From NCBI GenBank assembly GCA_963778165.1, contig CAVZTE010000003.1:372001-436000 (forward strand): a DNA stretch of 64,000 bases, given 5' to 3'. The notes beneath the pieces were generated by a model. That model did no database searches. It was not told where the DNA came from and was given only the letters and a program-made list of their open reading frames with translations. The translations under genes and the position numbers were made by a program. This document shows positions 9,077-21,338 of the stretch, piece after piece. The DNA comes from Bog-756 sp963778165 (GTDB lineage: Bacteria; Actinomycetota; Acidimicrobiia; Acidimicrobiales; RAAP-2). Position 1 is the first letter of the stretch, and every line of letters starts with the position of its first letter.

Positions 9077-12000
9077 GCGGATGCCAGCCGACCGGGGAGG
9101 GAGGACGGCCCTACGGTCAACCCTGGTGGCCGTGGCCGGGGTGTCAGCGGTGGTCCTGGGCATGGTGGTGTCGGTGGTGCCGGCCGGGGCTGCCGGGGCA
9201 GCCGGGGCAGCGGCGGCGGGGGCTTCGATCATCGCCTCCGGTGAGGTCCGGCTGTCAGGCCCGGTGCCCACGCTTCCGGCCGATGCCCGGGTCATCGGTC
9301 CCGCGGCCGCTACCACACCCCTGCGTGCCGACGTGGTGCTCACGGTCCGCCACCCGGCCGCCCTCGGGGCCCTCGACGCTGCAGTGTCCACACCGGGGTC
9401 CGCCCTCTACCGTCACTACCTGCAGGCGGGGCAGTTCGCCACGGAGTTCGGGCCCAGCTCGGCCACGGTGGCAGCCACCCGGAGGTGGTTGGCATCGACC
9501 GGCCTCCACGTCGGCACGGTCTCGGCCAACCACCTCCTGCTTCCGGTCAGCGGCAGTACGGCACAGGTGGAGCAGGCCTTCGGGGTGCCATTGATCGACG
9601 CCCGCCTGTCCAGCGGCCGGGTCGTGCGGGCCCCCACCTCGTCGCCCCGGGTCCCGGCGGGCCTGGCTCCAGCCGTGGCTGGGGTCATCGGCCTCAACAC
9701 CCTGCAGTGCCGACCACCCCCAGATCGCCTATCCGCAGGGACCGGGTCGTGGACCGCCGGCCGCCGGTGGTCCCGCTTCGTCGACCCTGTCTCCCCGGGA
9801 CTCAGCCGTGGCTCACGTGGGACCCAGAGCGTGTCCGGCCGCCGCCGCGGTGTCCGCCACCGGAGGGTGGACCGCCCAGCAGCTGGCGTCGACCTATGGG
9901 TTCGACTCCCTCTACGGCCAGGGCCGCGAGGCCGTGGGCCAGCGGGTGGCCATCTTCGAGCTGGAGCCCTTCACCGCCAGCGATATCAGCACCTATCAGG
10001 CCTGCTTCGGGACCCACGTGCCGGTGTCGACGGTGAAGGTCGACGGCGGTGCCACCGGTTCGCAGTCCGGCGAGGCCGCCCTGGACATCGAGGCGGTGGC
10101 CGGACTGGCCCCGTCCTCGGCCATCACCGTCTACTCCGGGCCCAACACCGCCACCGGCCCCATCGACACCTACGCCGCCATCATCGACGCCCACGCCGGG
10201 ACGACGGTGCTGAACAAGGTCATCTCCACCAGCTGGGGCCAGTGCGAGGGACCCGGAGGGATCGACCCGGCCCAGCAAGCCGCTGAGACCTCGCTCTTCG
10301 AGCAGGCCACCGCCCAAGGCCAGACCGTTGTCGCCGCGTCCGGTGACGCCGGGTCGTTCGACTGCTACGACCCGCCGGTGGACGACAGTCGGGACCTGTC
10401 GGTCGACGACCCCGCCGACCAACCGGACGTGACCGGGGTGGGCGGGACCTCACTGAGCGGCCCCGTGTCCACCTCCTCCACCGAGACCGTTTGGAACGAA
10501 GGTGGCGGCGCCGGGGGCGGGGGCATCTCGGAGGACTTTGCCGCACCCTCGTGGCAGCAGATCCCCGACGCCCGTAATGCCTTCACCGAGGACACCTGTG
10601 GCGCCTCGAAGACCGAGCAGTGCCGAGAGGTGCCCGATGTGTCGGCGTCGTCGGATCCCGCTCACGGGGACATCATCTTCTTCGGCGGGCTGTGGCAGCG
10701 CATCGGGGGAACCAGCGCGGCCTCGCCCCTCTGGGCCGCCCTCACCGCGGTGGCCAACCAGGGGTGTGCCACGTCAGCCGGCTTTCTCAATGCCCGGCTC
10801 TATGCCGCCGGGTCCGGGGGGTCACCTCCGTTCAACGACACCACCGTCGGCAACAACGACCTGTTCGCCCCGACGTCCCCGAGTCCGACGTACCCGGCGA
10901 CCGCCGGCTACGACCTGGCCTCGGGGTGGGGGTCCCCCAAGGGCCTGCAGTTGCTCAGCGCCTTCACCGGCTCCAGCGGGGGCTGTCCCTCGGTGACCGG
11001 CTTGAGCCCGTCGTCGGGGCCGGCCGTCGGCGGCCGCACCGTGGTCATCCGGGGGAGCGGGTTCGGTGCCGGGGCGCCCACGGTGCGCTTCGGCCCGGTG
11101 GTGGCAACGGTTACCGCTCACACCCCGACCTCGATCACCGTGGTCACTCCCGATGTGGGTTCGGGCACCACCGTGTCGGTCACGGTGACCACCGGCGGTA
11201 CGGCCGGCGGGACCAGTGCGGTCGTTCCCGCCGCGGCGTACACCTTCGTCTCGCCTCGGGTGACCTCGGTGGTGCCCGATCGGGGGCCGACCTCAGGGGG
11301 TGGGCTGGTCACCGTGTCGGGCTCGGGCTTCTCCGGCGCCACCTCGGTCAGATTCGGGCCGACCGCAGCCAGCTTCACGGTGAACTCCCCGCACTCCCTG
11401 GTGGCCCGGGTGCCGGCCGGGCCGTCCGGCGGGGCCACCGTGGACGTCACGGTGCAGGGTCCGGACGGGACCAGTCCGATTGTGTCCGGTGACCGGTACA
11501 CCTTTGCCCTCCCGGGTTACTGGATGGCGGCCTCGGACGGGGGCATCTTCAGCTTCGGCAGCGCACGCTTCTACGGTTCCACCGGCGCCATCACCTTGAA
11601 CCAGCCGGTGGTGGGGATGGCCCCCGCTCCTGACGGGCGCGGCTACTGGCTGGTGGCCTCCGACGGCGGCATCTTCAGCTTCGGCAATGCCGGCTTCTAC
11701 GGGTCCACCGGCGGGATGGTTCTCAACAAGCCGGTGGTGGGGATGGCGGCCACTCCGGACGGGCGGGGCTACTGGCTGGTGGCCTCCGACGGCGGCATCT
11801 TCAGCTTCGGCAATGCCGGCTTCTACGGGTCCACCGGCGGGATGGTTCTCAACCAGCCGGTGGTGGGGATGGCGGCCACTCCGGACGGGCGGGGCTACTG
11901 GCTGGTGGCCTCCGACGGCGGGGTGTTCAGCTTCGGTGACGCCCACTTCTACGGGTCCACCGGGGCCATCGCCTTGAACAAGCCGGTGGTGGGCATGGCG

Positions 12001-12261
12001 GCCAGCCCCGACGGTCGGGGGTACTGGATGGTGGCCTCCGACGGCGGCATCTTCAGCTTCGGTGACGCCGGGTACTTCGGCTCCACCGGAAGCCAGGTCC
12101 TCAACCGGCCGGTGGTGGGCATGGCGGCCTCGCTGGACGGAAGGGGCTACTGGCTGGTGGCCTCGGACGGGGGAGTCTTCAGCTTCGGTGACTCCCGGTT
12201 CTACGGCTCGACCGGTGGGCAGGTCCTCAACCGCCCGGTGGTCGGGATAGCCACGCCCTGA
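9063..12261 (+). CDS. Secreted S53 (sedolisin/kumamolisin) peptidase with IPT domains and six C-terminal repeats, one frameshift
   Basis: This is an exported acid-type serine peptidase. A signal peptide (about residues 15-45) is followed by a pro-kumamolisin activation domain up to GVIGLNTL. The catalytic domain has the Glu/Asp pair in SGEAALDIEAVAG, the oxyanion Asp in VVAASGDAGSFDC and the nucleophile in IGGTSAASPLW. Two IPT/TIG-like domains follow (GLSPSSGPAVGG and VVPDRGPTSGGG), then six 42-residue repeats. The frame changes near 9705, between the propeptide and catalytic domain; one indel restores it. The start may be ATG 9063 or ATG 9081. Sorting and substrate are unknown. Confidence 0.85.
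11518..12258 (+). repeat. Six tandem 126-bp repeats coding YWLVASDGG modules
   Basis: Copies start at 11518, 11644, 11770, 11896, 12022 and 12148, exactly 126 bp apart; the last is cut short by the stop codon. Each encodes YW(L/M)xASDGG(I/V)FSFG, then (F/Y)(Y/F)GSTG and NxPVVGMA. Copies 2 and 3 are almost identical, which suggests recent duplication. Such modules are known on exported actinobacterial proteins and resemble beta-propeller blades. Confidence 0.9.
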
Positions 12262-12310
12262 TCGACCCGGTGGCGTCCTGGTGAGCACGGCCCGGTCCCG
12301 GGTGGGGATC

Positions 12311-12316
12311 TATGCT
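12311..12316 (+). promoter_or_regulatory. Likely -10 box of leaderless promoter for the CapA-like gene
   Basis: TATGCT ends 6 nt before GTG at 12323. This supports 12323 as the start rather than the upstream in-frame GTG at 12281. Confidence 0.45.
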
Positions 12317-12322
12317 GCCGCC

Positions 12323-13708
12323 GTGACGGCCGGCACGCTCATGACCGACACGCCTGGCATGACCGACATCCTCGAGGCGCCGGCGCCAACGCGGGACGAA
12401 GGGCCGGGGCGGGGCACCCGGACACTGCCCCCACCGCTGAGCACCGCCCCACCGCCGCACCGACCCCCGGGGCCGGTGGCCGTCTCCCGACGGGTCCGTC
12501 GGAACCGCTGGCTGTGGTCGTTGGGCCTGCTGGCGTTCCTGGCCCTGATGGGCTGGTGGCTGGCCCCGTCCTCGGGCCGCGGGGTGGCTGGGCCGTCACA
12601 CACCCCTCCGCCCCACGGTCCCGTCCATCATGCGCCGTTGTCCTCCAAGTCCCCGTTCGACCCGGATTGGGAGGGCAACGGTAAGGCGGTCACCTTTGCC
12701 TTCGGGGGTGACAACAATTTTCCGGCCGGCAGTCCTCTGGCGGCCCGGCTGGCCGACGATCCGGCCACCGCGCTGGGGCCGGGCGCCCAGCAGTTGCTGG
12801 CCGGCGTCGATCTCTCCATGGTCAACCTGGAGACAGCCCTGACCAACGGGGGCACCTGCCCCGATCCTCAACCCAAGCAGTACGTGTTCTCGGCACCGGC
12901 CAGTGCCCTCGAGGCCTTCCGGGGAGCCGGGGTCACCCTGGTGACCGAAGCCAACAACCACGGTGAGGACTGCGGGCCGGCCGGCCTGCAGATGGCCCTG
13001 GCCGCCCGCAAGCAGGCCGGGTACACCGTCTTGGGCATCGGACAGAACGCCGCCGAGGCCTTCGCCCCGTTCCGGATCACCATCGACGGGGAGCGGATCT
13101 CCATCATCGCCGCCACCCAGGTGATCGACTCCGATCTCCAGACGGCCTGGACCGCCACCCCCACCCAACCGGGGCTGGCCTCGGCCTACGAGGTGTCCGA
13201 CCTGGTCCACGCGGTCGAGGCGGCCCGCAAGGTATCCGACACGGTCATCGTGTTCCTCCACTGGGGAACCGAGTTGGATGCCTGCCCCAATCCCGACCAG
13301 GAGCCCCTGGCCAACGCCTTGGTGAAGGCCGGCGCCGACATCATCGTGGGCAGCCATGCCCACGTCCTGTTGGGCGGGGGCTACCTGGGCTCGGCCTACG
13401 TCGACTACGGGCTGGGCAACTTCGCCTTCTACAACGACCCGCCTCCCACCGATCAGAGCGGCTCCCTGGTCGTCACGGCCACCGGGCGCCACATCGACAA
13501 CGTGACCTGGCGCCCGGCCATCATCGAGGACGACCTGCCCCAACCTCTGACCGGGGCCGCCGCCGCTTCCGCCCTCCAGAGCTGGACAGCCGCCCGTAGC
13601 TGCACCGATGCCACCGCATCCCCGGGCGCGCCCCTGGCCACCCCGGCCAGCGAGACCTCGCCGCCCTCGGCGGCTGCTGTGGCCCAGCTGTCGGTGGATT
13701 CGGGCTGA
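12323..13708 (+). CDS. CapA-like metallophosphatase-fold protein, membrane-anchored
   Basis: The protein belongs to the CapA family (PGA_cap domain), relatives of the poly-gamma-glutamate capsule protein. A Pro-rich cytoplasmic N-terminus precedes one membrane helix (WLWSLGLLAFLALMGWWLAP), so the domain should face outside. The family's metal-site motifs are all visible: FGGDNNF, VNLETALT, EANNHGEDCG, HWGTE and GSHAHVLLG. The tail is low-complexity. Start candidates are GTG 12281, GTG 12323 and ATG 12341; the promoter-like box favours 12323. No pgsB/pgsC partners are nearby, so capsule synthesis is not implied. It follows the S53 gene by about 60 nt on the same strand. Confidence 0.82.
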   Translation: MTAGTLMTDTPGMTDILEAPAPTRDEGPGRGTRTLPPPLSTAPPPHRPPGPVAVSRRVRRNRWLWSLGLLAFLALMGWWLAPSSGRGVAGPSHTPPPHGPVHHAPLSSKSPFDPDWEGNGKAVTFAFGGDNNFPAGSPLAARLADDPATALGPGAQQLLAGVDLSMVNLETALTNGGTCPDPQPKQYVFSAPASALEAFRGAGVTLVTEANNHGEDCGPAGLQMALAARKQAGYTVLGIGQNAAEAFAPFRITIDGERISIIAATQVIDSDLQTAWTATPTQPGLASAYEVSDLVHAVEAARKVSDTVIVFLHWGTELDACPNPDQEPLANALVKAGADIIVGSHAHVLLGGGYLGSAYVDYGLGNFAFYNDPPPTDQSGSLVVTATGRHIDNVTWRPAIIEDDLPQPLTGAAAASALQSWTAARSCTDATASPGAPLATPASETSPPSAAAVAQLSVDSG

Positions 13709-13799
13709 GCCGGTCCGGCCCCGGGTTCGGGCTGTTCCCCTCGGACCGTGCCGGCGTCGGGCCCCCGCTTACGGAACCGGCGGACCCACCCTGACCATC

Positions 13800-13805
13800 T
13801 AAGCT
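13800..13805 (+). promoter_or_regulatory. Likely -10 box upstream of the DUF948 gene
   Basis: TAAGCT ends 9 nt before the ATG at 13815. It belongs to the same box family seen at other first genes of transcription units here. Confidence 0.4.
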
Positions 13806-13814
13806 CGCAGGATC

Positions 13815-14275
13815 ATGTCCGCCGGAGAGATCGCCGTTCTCGTGGCCAGCATCGCCTGCGTCGGGGCGGTCATCGTCCTGCTGGTGGCCATAGCCGCGCT
13901 GCGCCGGGAGACCCGCACCCTGGCCAAGATCTCCGAACAGTTGCGCCACCAGACCGTCCCGTTGGTGGCTGACGCCCAGCGGGTAGTGGACCAGGCCGCC
14001 ACCGAGATGGAGCGGGTCGGTGCGGTGCTGGACTCCACCGAGTCGGTGCACGCCACGGTGGACACGGCTTCCCGCCTGGCCTACCGGGCCTTCGCCAATC
14101 CGGTGGTCAAGGTCTTGGCCGTCCGGGCCGGAGCGGCCACCGGCATCCGCCGGTTGGCCGGATCGGAGCCCGATCATCCGCCGGCCCTGCAGAACGGTCG
14201 CAACGGTGGCCTAACGGTCGTAACGGGCAGGGCAGTCACCACGGTCCTAACGGCCACAACGGGAGCGGTCGCTAG
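13815..14275 (+). CDS. DUF948-type membrane protein, frameshifted near the end
   Basis: A short protein with an N-terminal membrane helix (IAVLVASIACVGAVIVLLVA) and a helical region resembling the DUF948 family, found upstream of alaS in many actinobacteria. The frame as read runs on to 14396, overlapping the next gene. One missing base near 14210 would instead continue as an Asn/Gly-rich tail (NGRNGQGSHHGPNGHNGSGR) ending in TAG at 14273-14275, just before the next gene's GTG. I prefer that reading. The function of the family is unknown. Confidence 0.72.
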
Positions 14276-14277
14276 CC

Positions 14278-14802
14278 GTGCCCCGACGGACGTTCTGGTT
14301 GGTCGCCGGGGTGGCGGTCGGCACCGGCTCCACTCTCTGGGCCGAGCGCAAGGTGCGACAGACCTGGGAGCAGGCCGCGGCCCGGCTCCAGCCTGACGCC
14401 ATCGTGATCGAGGTGGGCAGGTCGGCCCGCCAGGTGGCCGGTAGCGCGGGCGGGCGGCTGCGGGAGGCGCTCACCTCGGGCCGCTCCGAGATGTTGCGCC
14501 GGGAGGAGGAGCTGTGGGCCGAGCTGGCCAGCCAGGCCGGCGTGGAGTCCGAGTTCCCGATCGCCCGCAATCCGACCGGGCGGTTGTCGATGTCGGGCCG
14601 CCCGACCCCGGCGGCCTCCTTGACCCCGGCTGCGTCGGTGGCCCCGGTGGCCTCGTTGCCGTCCCCGAGCTCACCGGCTCCAGCCCGGGTGCCACGGCCC
14701 CGGCGGTCCCCGACGGCGCTCCGGGCATCGCTGACCCGACCGCTGATGAGGGCCCGCCTGAGGCCCCGCCGGGAAAAATCACCCTCTTACCTGGGCAACT
14801 AG
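14278..14802 (+). CDS. DUF6167-like small membrane protein
   Basis: A 174-residue protein with one N-terminal membrane segment (RTFWLVAGVAVGTGSTLWA), a short helical region and a Pro/Ala/Arg-rich tail. In actinobacteria a gene of this kind (DUF6167) usually lies between the DUF948 gene and alaS, and position plus the N-terminal helix fit that. The GTG start lies 2 nt after the restored stop of the upstream gene. No catalytic motif is visible. Confidence 0.7.
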   Translation: MPRRTFWLVAGVAVGTGSTLWAERKVRQTWEQAAARLQPDAIVIEVGRSARQVAGSAGGRLREALTSGRSEMLRREEELWAELASQAGVESEFPIARNPTGRLSMSGRPTPAASLTPAASVAPVASLPSPSSPAPARVPRPRRSPTALRASLTRPLMRARLRPRREKSPSYLGN

Positions 14803-14805
14803 GAT
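14800..14805 (+). promoter_or_regulatory. Possible -10 box for alaS
   Basis: TAGGAT overlaps the stop codon of the upstream gene and ends 8 nt before the alaS GTG. alaS could therefore be transcribed separately as a nearly leaderless message. Confidence 0.35.
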
Positions 14806-14813
14806 CCCTCGTC

Positions 14814-17415
<2,602 letters not shown>

Positions 17416-17419
17416 CCCG

Positions 17420-17887
17420 ATGACCGCTCCGGGCACCACGGCGCGTAAGGGCCGCGCCCTCGGCATCGACCTGGGGTCGCGTCGCATCGGCATCGCCGTG
17501 AGTGACTCGGCCGGCACCATGGCCCTGCCCCGGGCCACGGTGACCCGTAGCGGTGACATCGAGGCCGACCACCGGCGACTGGTGGAGCTGGCGGTGGAGG
17601 AGGAGGCCTCGGTGGTGGTGGTGGGCCTGCCCCTCTCCCTCGACGGATCCCGGGGTCGGGCCGCCCTGTCGGCGGAGGAGGAGGCCGCGGCCCTGTCGGC
17701 TCTGCTGGAGGTACACGGCATCGGTGTCGAACTGTTCGACGAGCGCCTGACCACGGTCACCGCCCATCAGGCCCTGGCCGCCGGTGGCACCCGGGAGCGG
17801 GACCGCCGGGGCGTGGTGGACAAGGCCGCGGCCGCGGTGATGCTCACAGCCTGGCTGGAGGGCCGTCGGGGTAGGTCCCCATCGTGA
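17420..17887 (+). CDS. ruvX: RuvX/YqgF Holliday-junction resolvase-fold nuclease
   Basis: YqgF family RNase H-fold protein of 155 residues, linked to 16S rRNA 5' maturation and proposed as a Holliday-junction resolvase. The three acidic motifs are visible: GIDLGSRRIGIAVSD, FDERLTTVTAHQAL and DRRGVVDKAAAAVML. ATG 17420 is chosen because it lies directly after alaS and just before the conserved GIDLGSRR. The stop overlaps the mltG GTG. Confidence 0.92.
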   Translation: MTAPGTTARKGRALGIDLGSRRIGIAVSDSAGTMALPRATVTRSGDIEADHRRLVELAVEEEASVVVVGLPLSLDGSRGRAALSAEEEAAALSALLEVHGIGVELFDERLTTVTAHQALAAGGTRERDRRGVVDKAAAAVMLTAWLEGRRGRSPS

Positions 17888-19113
17888 CCGGACCGGACGA
17901 CCCGGACGGCTCGCCTCCCGGGATCGGCCCGACGGCCGACGGCGGGCCGGGTCAGCCCGGATCGGCGGTGCCTTTCGACCAGGAGCTGGAGGCTCCTCCC
18001 GGAGCCGGGCCAGATGCCGGGCCGGCCCCGGAACCCGAGCCGCACATCTACGGCACCGAGTCCCCGGCCCCGGCCCCGGCGCGTCGGCCCGGACGCCGGC
18101 GCCGTCGTCCGTGGAGAATCGTGGTGCTGGTGGTCATCGTCGTCGGAGTGTTGGTCCTGGTGGGCGGGTACCTCTGGGTCAACTCCGAGGCCAGTGCCTC
18201 GGGACCGCCGGGACCGTCGGTCATCGTGACGGTGTCGTCGGGCAGCGGGACCAGCCAGTTGGCCTCCCAGCTCCAGCAGCACGGGGTGATCGGCAGCTCG
18301 CTGGCCTACCGCATCTGGAGCCAGCTCCACGGCTCACCCGAGGTGCTGACCGGGTCCTACTCCTTCCACCGGAACCTGAGCTTCGCCACGGTCAAGAACA
18401 TCATCGCCGGGGGGCCCAACGTCTTCCCCTTGACCATCCCGCCCGGCTTCACCGTGCGGGAGGTGGCCGAGCGGGTGGGGCAACTTCCCGGCCATGACCA
18501 GGCTGCCTTCGCCGCTCTGGCTGACGGCGGCACCGTGCGCTCACCGTTCCAGCCGGCCGGAGTGACCAATCTGGACGGACTCCTCGGCACCGGGACCTAC
18601 ACCGTGGTGCCCGGCGAGACCGATCGGCAACTGCTGGTGGACATGGTCGACCGGTTCAACACCCGGGCCGATGCCATGGACCTGACCCGGGGGTCGGCGG
18701 CGCTGGGGCTCACCCCGTATCAGACGGTCATCGTGGCCTCCATCGTCGAGAAGGAGGGGGTCATCTCCAAGAACCTCGGTCCGGTGGCCCGGGTCATCCT
18801 CAACCGGCTGGCCAACCGGATGCCCCTGCAGATGAACTCGACGGTGCTCTACGCCCTGGATCAGGACGGCGGGGCGGTGACCCAACAGGACCTCGAGTTG
18901 AAGTCGCCCTACAACACCTATCTCAACGTCGGCCTGACCCCCACGCCGATCTGCTTCCCGTCACCGGCAGCCCTGCAGGCCACGCTGCACCCACCGCCTG
19001 GGGCATGGCTGTACTTCGTGCTGGTGAAGTCGGACGGCACCGAGGCCTTCGCCGACACCTACCCCGAGCAGCTGGCCAATGAGGCCCTGGCCAAACAGCG
19101 CGGCCTCGGGTGA
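17884..19113 (+). CDS. mltG: Endolytic murein transglycosylase MltG
   Basis: This YceG-type enzyme cleaves nascent peptidoglycan strands at the membrane. A Pro/Gly-rich cytoplasmic region of about 75 residues precedes one membrane helix (about 80-100). A LysM-like segment and the catalytic domain follow, with the essential Glu in VASIVEKEG, then SPYNTYLNVGLTPTPICFPS and FVLVKSDGTEAFADTY. At 409 residues the length is typical for actinobacteria. The GTG start overlaps the ruvX stop, and the stop overlaps the aroE start. Confidence 0.94.
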   Translation: MTGPDDPDGSPPGIGPTADGGPGQPGSAVPFDQELEAPPGAGPDAGPAPEPEPHIYGTESPAPAPARRPGRRRRRPWRIVVLVVIVVGVLVLVGGYLWVNSEASASGPPGPSVIVTVSSGSGTSQLASQLQQHGVIGSSLAYRIWSQLHGSPEVLTGSYSFHRNLSFATVKNIIAGGPNVFPLTIPPGFTVREVAERVGQLPGHDQAAFAALADGGTVRSPFQPAGVTNLDGLLGTGTYTVVPGETDRQLLVDMVDRFNTRADAMDLTRGSAALGLTPYQTVIVASIVEKEGVISKNLGPVARVILNRLANRMPLQMNSTVLYALDQDGGAVTQQDLELKSPYNTYLNVGLTPTPICFPSPAALQATLHPPPGAWLYFVLVKSDGTEAFADTYPEQLANEALAKQRGLG

Positions 19114-20003
19114 GCCGCCTTCCCGACGGGCTCTCGGCGGCCACCACCGTGGTCGGGGTCATCGGGGATCCGGTGGCCCACTCGCTGTCGCCCCTGCTCC
19201 ACAACACGGCCTTCGCCGAGCTCGGACTGGACTGGGTCTCGGTGGGATTTCCGGTGGCCCGGGGCGCGGCGGCCTCAGCCCTGACCGGAGCCCTGGCCCT
19301 CGGCGTGCGGGGCCTCTCGGTGACCATGCCGCACAAGGACGTCGTGGCCGGTCTGGTGGACCAGCTCTCACCGCGGGCGGCCCGGCTCGGAGCGGTCAAC
19401 TGCGTGGTCAACCGGGCCGAGGGCCGGAGCGGTGCGCTCGGCTCGTTCGGTGACAACACCGATGGCGCCGGCCTGGTGGCGGCCCTCCGCCACGGGGACC
19501 GGTTCGAACCGGCCGGTCAGCGCTGCCTGGTCATCGGCGGGGGAGGAGCGGCCCGGGCGGTGGTGGCCGGCCTGGCCGACGCCGGCGCGTCCGAGGTCAT
19601 CGTGGTCAACCGGACCCCGGAGCGGGCGGCCTCGGCGGCGGCCCTGGCCGGCCCGGCCGGCCGGGTGGGCGTACCCGCCGACGCCCCCACCTGTCATCTG
19701 GTGGTCAACGCCACCTCCATCGGGATGGCCGGGCCCTCCGGGGTGGAGGCGTCCGGCGGGTCCGGCGACCTCTGGCCCCTCGATCCGGACCTGATCGTGG
19801 CCGGTCAGCAGGTGGTCGACCTGGTGTACCACCCCCGGGTCACGCCGTGGCTGGAGGCGGCAGAACGTCGGGGAGCGGTGGTCTCCAATGGCCTGGGCAT
19901 GCTGGTGCACCAGGCCGCCCTGCAGCTGACCATCTGGACAGCCCTGGAGCCCCCGGTCGACGCCATGTGGCGGGCGGCCACGGGCTTCGAACCTCCCCGT
20001 TGA
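19110..20003 (+). CDS. aroE: Shikimate dehydrogenase
   Basis: AroE reduces 3-dehydroshikimate to shikimate with NADPH in aromatic amino acid synthesis. The substrate site is seen as GDPVAHSLSPLLHNTAF, the catalytic Lys as VTMPHKDVV and the NTDG motif as GDNTDGAGL. The nucleotide-binding loop is VIGGGGAARAVVAGLADAG. At 297 residues it is slightly longer than average. Its location after mltG is the usual actinobacterial order. The start codon is GTG, overlapping the mltG stop by 4 nt. Confidence 0.94.
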   Translation: MSRLPDGLSAATTVVGVIGDPVAHSLSPLLHNTAFAELGLDWVSVGFPVARGAAASALTGALALGVRGLSVTMPHKDVVAGLVDQLSPRAARLGAVNCVVNRAEGRSGALGSFGDNTDGAGLVAALRHGDRFEPAGQRCLVIGGGGAARAVVAGLADAGASEVIVVNRTPERAASAAALAGPAGRVGVPADAPTCHLVVNATSIGMAGPSGVEASGGSGDLWPLDPDLIVAGQQVVDLVYHPRVTPWLEAAERRGAVVSNGLGMLVHQAALQLTIWTALEPPVDAMWRAATGFEPPR

Positions 20004-20037
20004 GCCCCCGCCCGACCGCACCCCAACGGGACGTCCC

Positions 20038-20211
20038 GTGAGCCGACCGGTCGGTCGGTCGGCCTGGATCCCGTCCCCGGTGGAGGGCTTGATCTGGCCC
20101 CTGGCCCGGACCCGCCGGCGGCTGTCGGATCGACCCCTGAGCCCAGCCGTCCGGGCGCGGGAGGCGGCTTGGGGCCCGCGGGTAGCCTGTGCCACCGGAG
20201 TCCCTTGGTGA
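20038..20211 (+). CDS. Possible small ORF (57 codons) coupled to rodA
   Basis: A GTG-initiated ORF fills the gap between aroE and rodA. It encodes an Arg/Pro-rich peptide beginning VSRPVGRSAWIPSPVEG. Its TGA overlaps the rodA GTG as GTGA, the usual coupling arrangement here. I recognise no family. It may be chance in this GC-rich strand, and the likely rodA -10 box lies inside it. Confidence 0.25.
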   Translation: MSRPVGRSAWIPSPVEGLIWPLARTRRRLSDRPLSPAVRAREAAWGPRVACATGVPW

Positions 20212-21338
20212 ACTACGCCCCTGCAATCGCCCCTGGCCGGACGAGGAACCTCACCTCCCGCTTTGACCTGGTCATGGTGGGCACAGCCCTGCTGCTGGCC
20301 CTGACCGGCGTCGTGATGATCTACTCGGCCACCAAGGGGTGGTTGAAGGTCGACGGCGACGATCCCCACTACTTCTTGAAGCGCCAGGCGGTGTTTGTGG
20401 TGATCGGGGTGGCGGTGATGCTGGCCATGGCCCTCTTCGACTACCGGAAGCTCGAACAGATCAGCACGGTGCTCTACATAGGCATCCTCTTGGCCCTGGT
20501 GGCGGTGCTGGCCACCCCGGAGCGTCAGGGGGCCCAGCGCTGGTTCCCCATCGGGCCGCTCCAGCTCCAGCCCTCGGAGTTCGCCGCCCTGGTGCTGATC
20601 ATCGCCATCGCCACCTACTGCGCCCGAAGACCGGAGGGCCTGGTCTTCCGGGACCTGGTCCGGCTGGTGCTGATGGCAACCCTGCCCATCCTCTTGGTGT
20701 TCAAGCAGCCTGACCTGGGCACGGCCATCGTGCTCACCATCATCCTGATGGTCATGCTGGCGGTGGCCGGGATGCCCGGGCGCTACCTGTTGCTCCTCAT
20801 CGTGGGGGCCGTCCTGCTGGTGCTGGTGGCCGTGAACCTCGGGCTGCTCCAGCGCTACCAGATCGAACGTCTGACCAGTTTCATCTCCCCCAACGGGGCC
20901 AGCCAGACCACCACGTACAACGTGACCGAGGCCAAGGAGGCCATCTCCCACGGTGGCGTCTTCGGCCAGGGGCTGTTCCACGGGGAGCTGACCAACCTGG
21001 CCTACGTGCCCGAGCAGCAGACCGACTTCATCTTCTCGGCGGTGGGCGAGCAGCTGGGGCTGGTGGGGGCCGGGGTTCTCTTGGCGTTGTACGGGGTGGT
21101 GGCCTGGCGGATACTCAGGACGGCCCAGTTGGCTCGGGATAATTTCGGCCGCCTGCTGTGTGCCGGTTCGTTCACCCTGGTCGTGTTCTCGGTGTTCGAG
21201 AATGTGGGGATGAACATGGGGATCATGCCGGTGGCCGGGATCCCCCTCCCGTTCCTGTCGTACGGGGGATCGTCGATGATCTGCTTCTTCGCCGCCGTCG
21301 GCATCGTGATGAGTGTCCACGCCCGGAGTGTTCGATGA
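20208..21338 (+). CDS. rodA: RodA-type SEDS peptidoglycan glycosyltransferase
   Basis: This polytopic membrane enzyme polymerises lipid II together with a class B penicillin-binding protein. Ten or so hydrophobic segments are visible. The catalytic Asp lies in FKQPDLGTA, and the C-terminal SEDS signature is NMGIMPVAGIPLPFLSYGG. At 376 residues with a short N-terminus it fits RodA better than FtsW. The start is taken as GTG 20208, with GGAG at 20197-20200; an in-frame TTG lies upstream at 20169. TAGCCT at 20183-20188 is a possible -10 box. The stop overlaps the next ATG. Confidence 0.9.
   Translation: MNYAPAIAPGRTRNLTSRFDLVMVGTALLLALTGVVMIYSATKGWLKVDGDDPHYFLKRQAVFVVIGVAVMLAMALFDYRKLEQISTVLYIGILLALVAVLATPERQGAQRWFPIGPLQLQPSEFAALVLIIAIATYCARRPEGLVFRDLVRLVLMATLPILLVFKQPDLGTAIVLTIILMVMLAVAGMPGRYLLLLIVGAVLLVLVAVNLGLLQRYQIERLTSFISPNGASQTTTYNVTEAKEAISHGGVFGQGLFHGELTNLAYVPEQQTDFIFSAVGEQLGLVGAGVLLALYGVVAWRILRTAQLARDNFGRLLCAGSFTLVVFSVFENVGMNMGIMPVAGIPLPFLSYGGSSMICFFAAVGIVMSVHARSVR

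Noticed and set aside
11518..12258. Direct repeats as a mobile-element or CRISPR array
   Set aside because: They are 126-bp in-frame coding repeats without spacers, part of the S53 protein.
12281..13708. CapA-like gene as evidence of a poly-gamma-glutamate capsule operon
   Set aside because: No pgsB/pgsC-like ligase or transporter genes are adjacent, and CapA-fold proteins are widespread without capsules.
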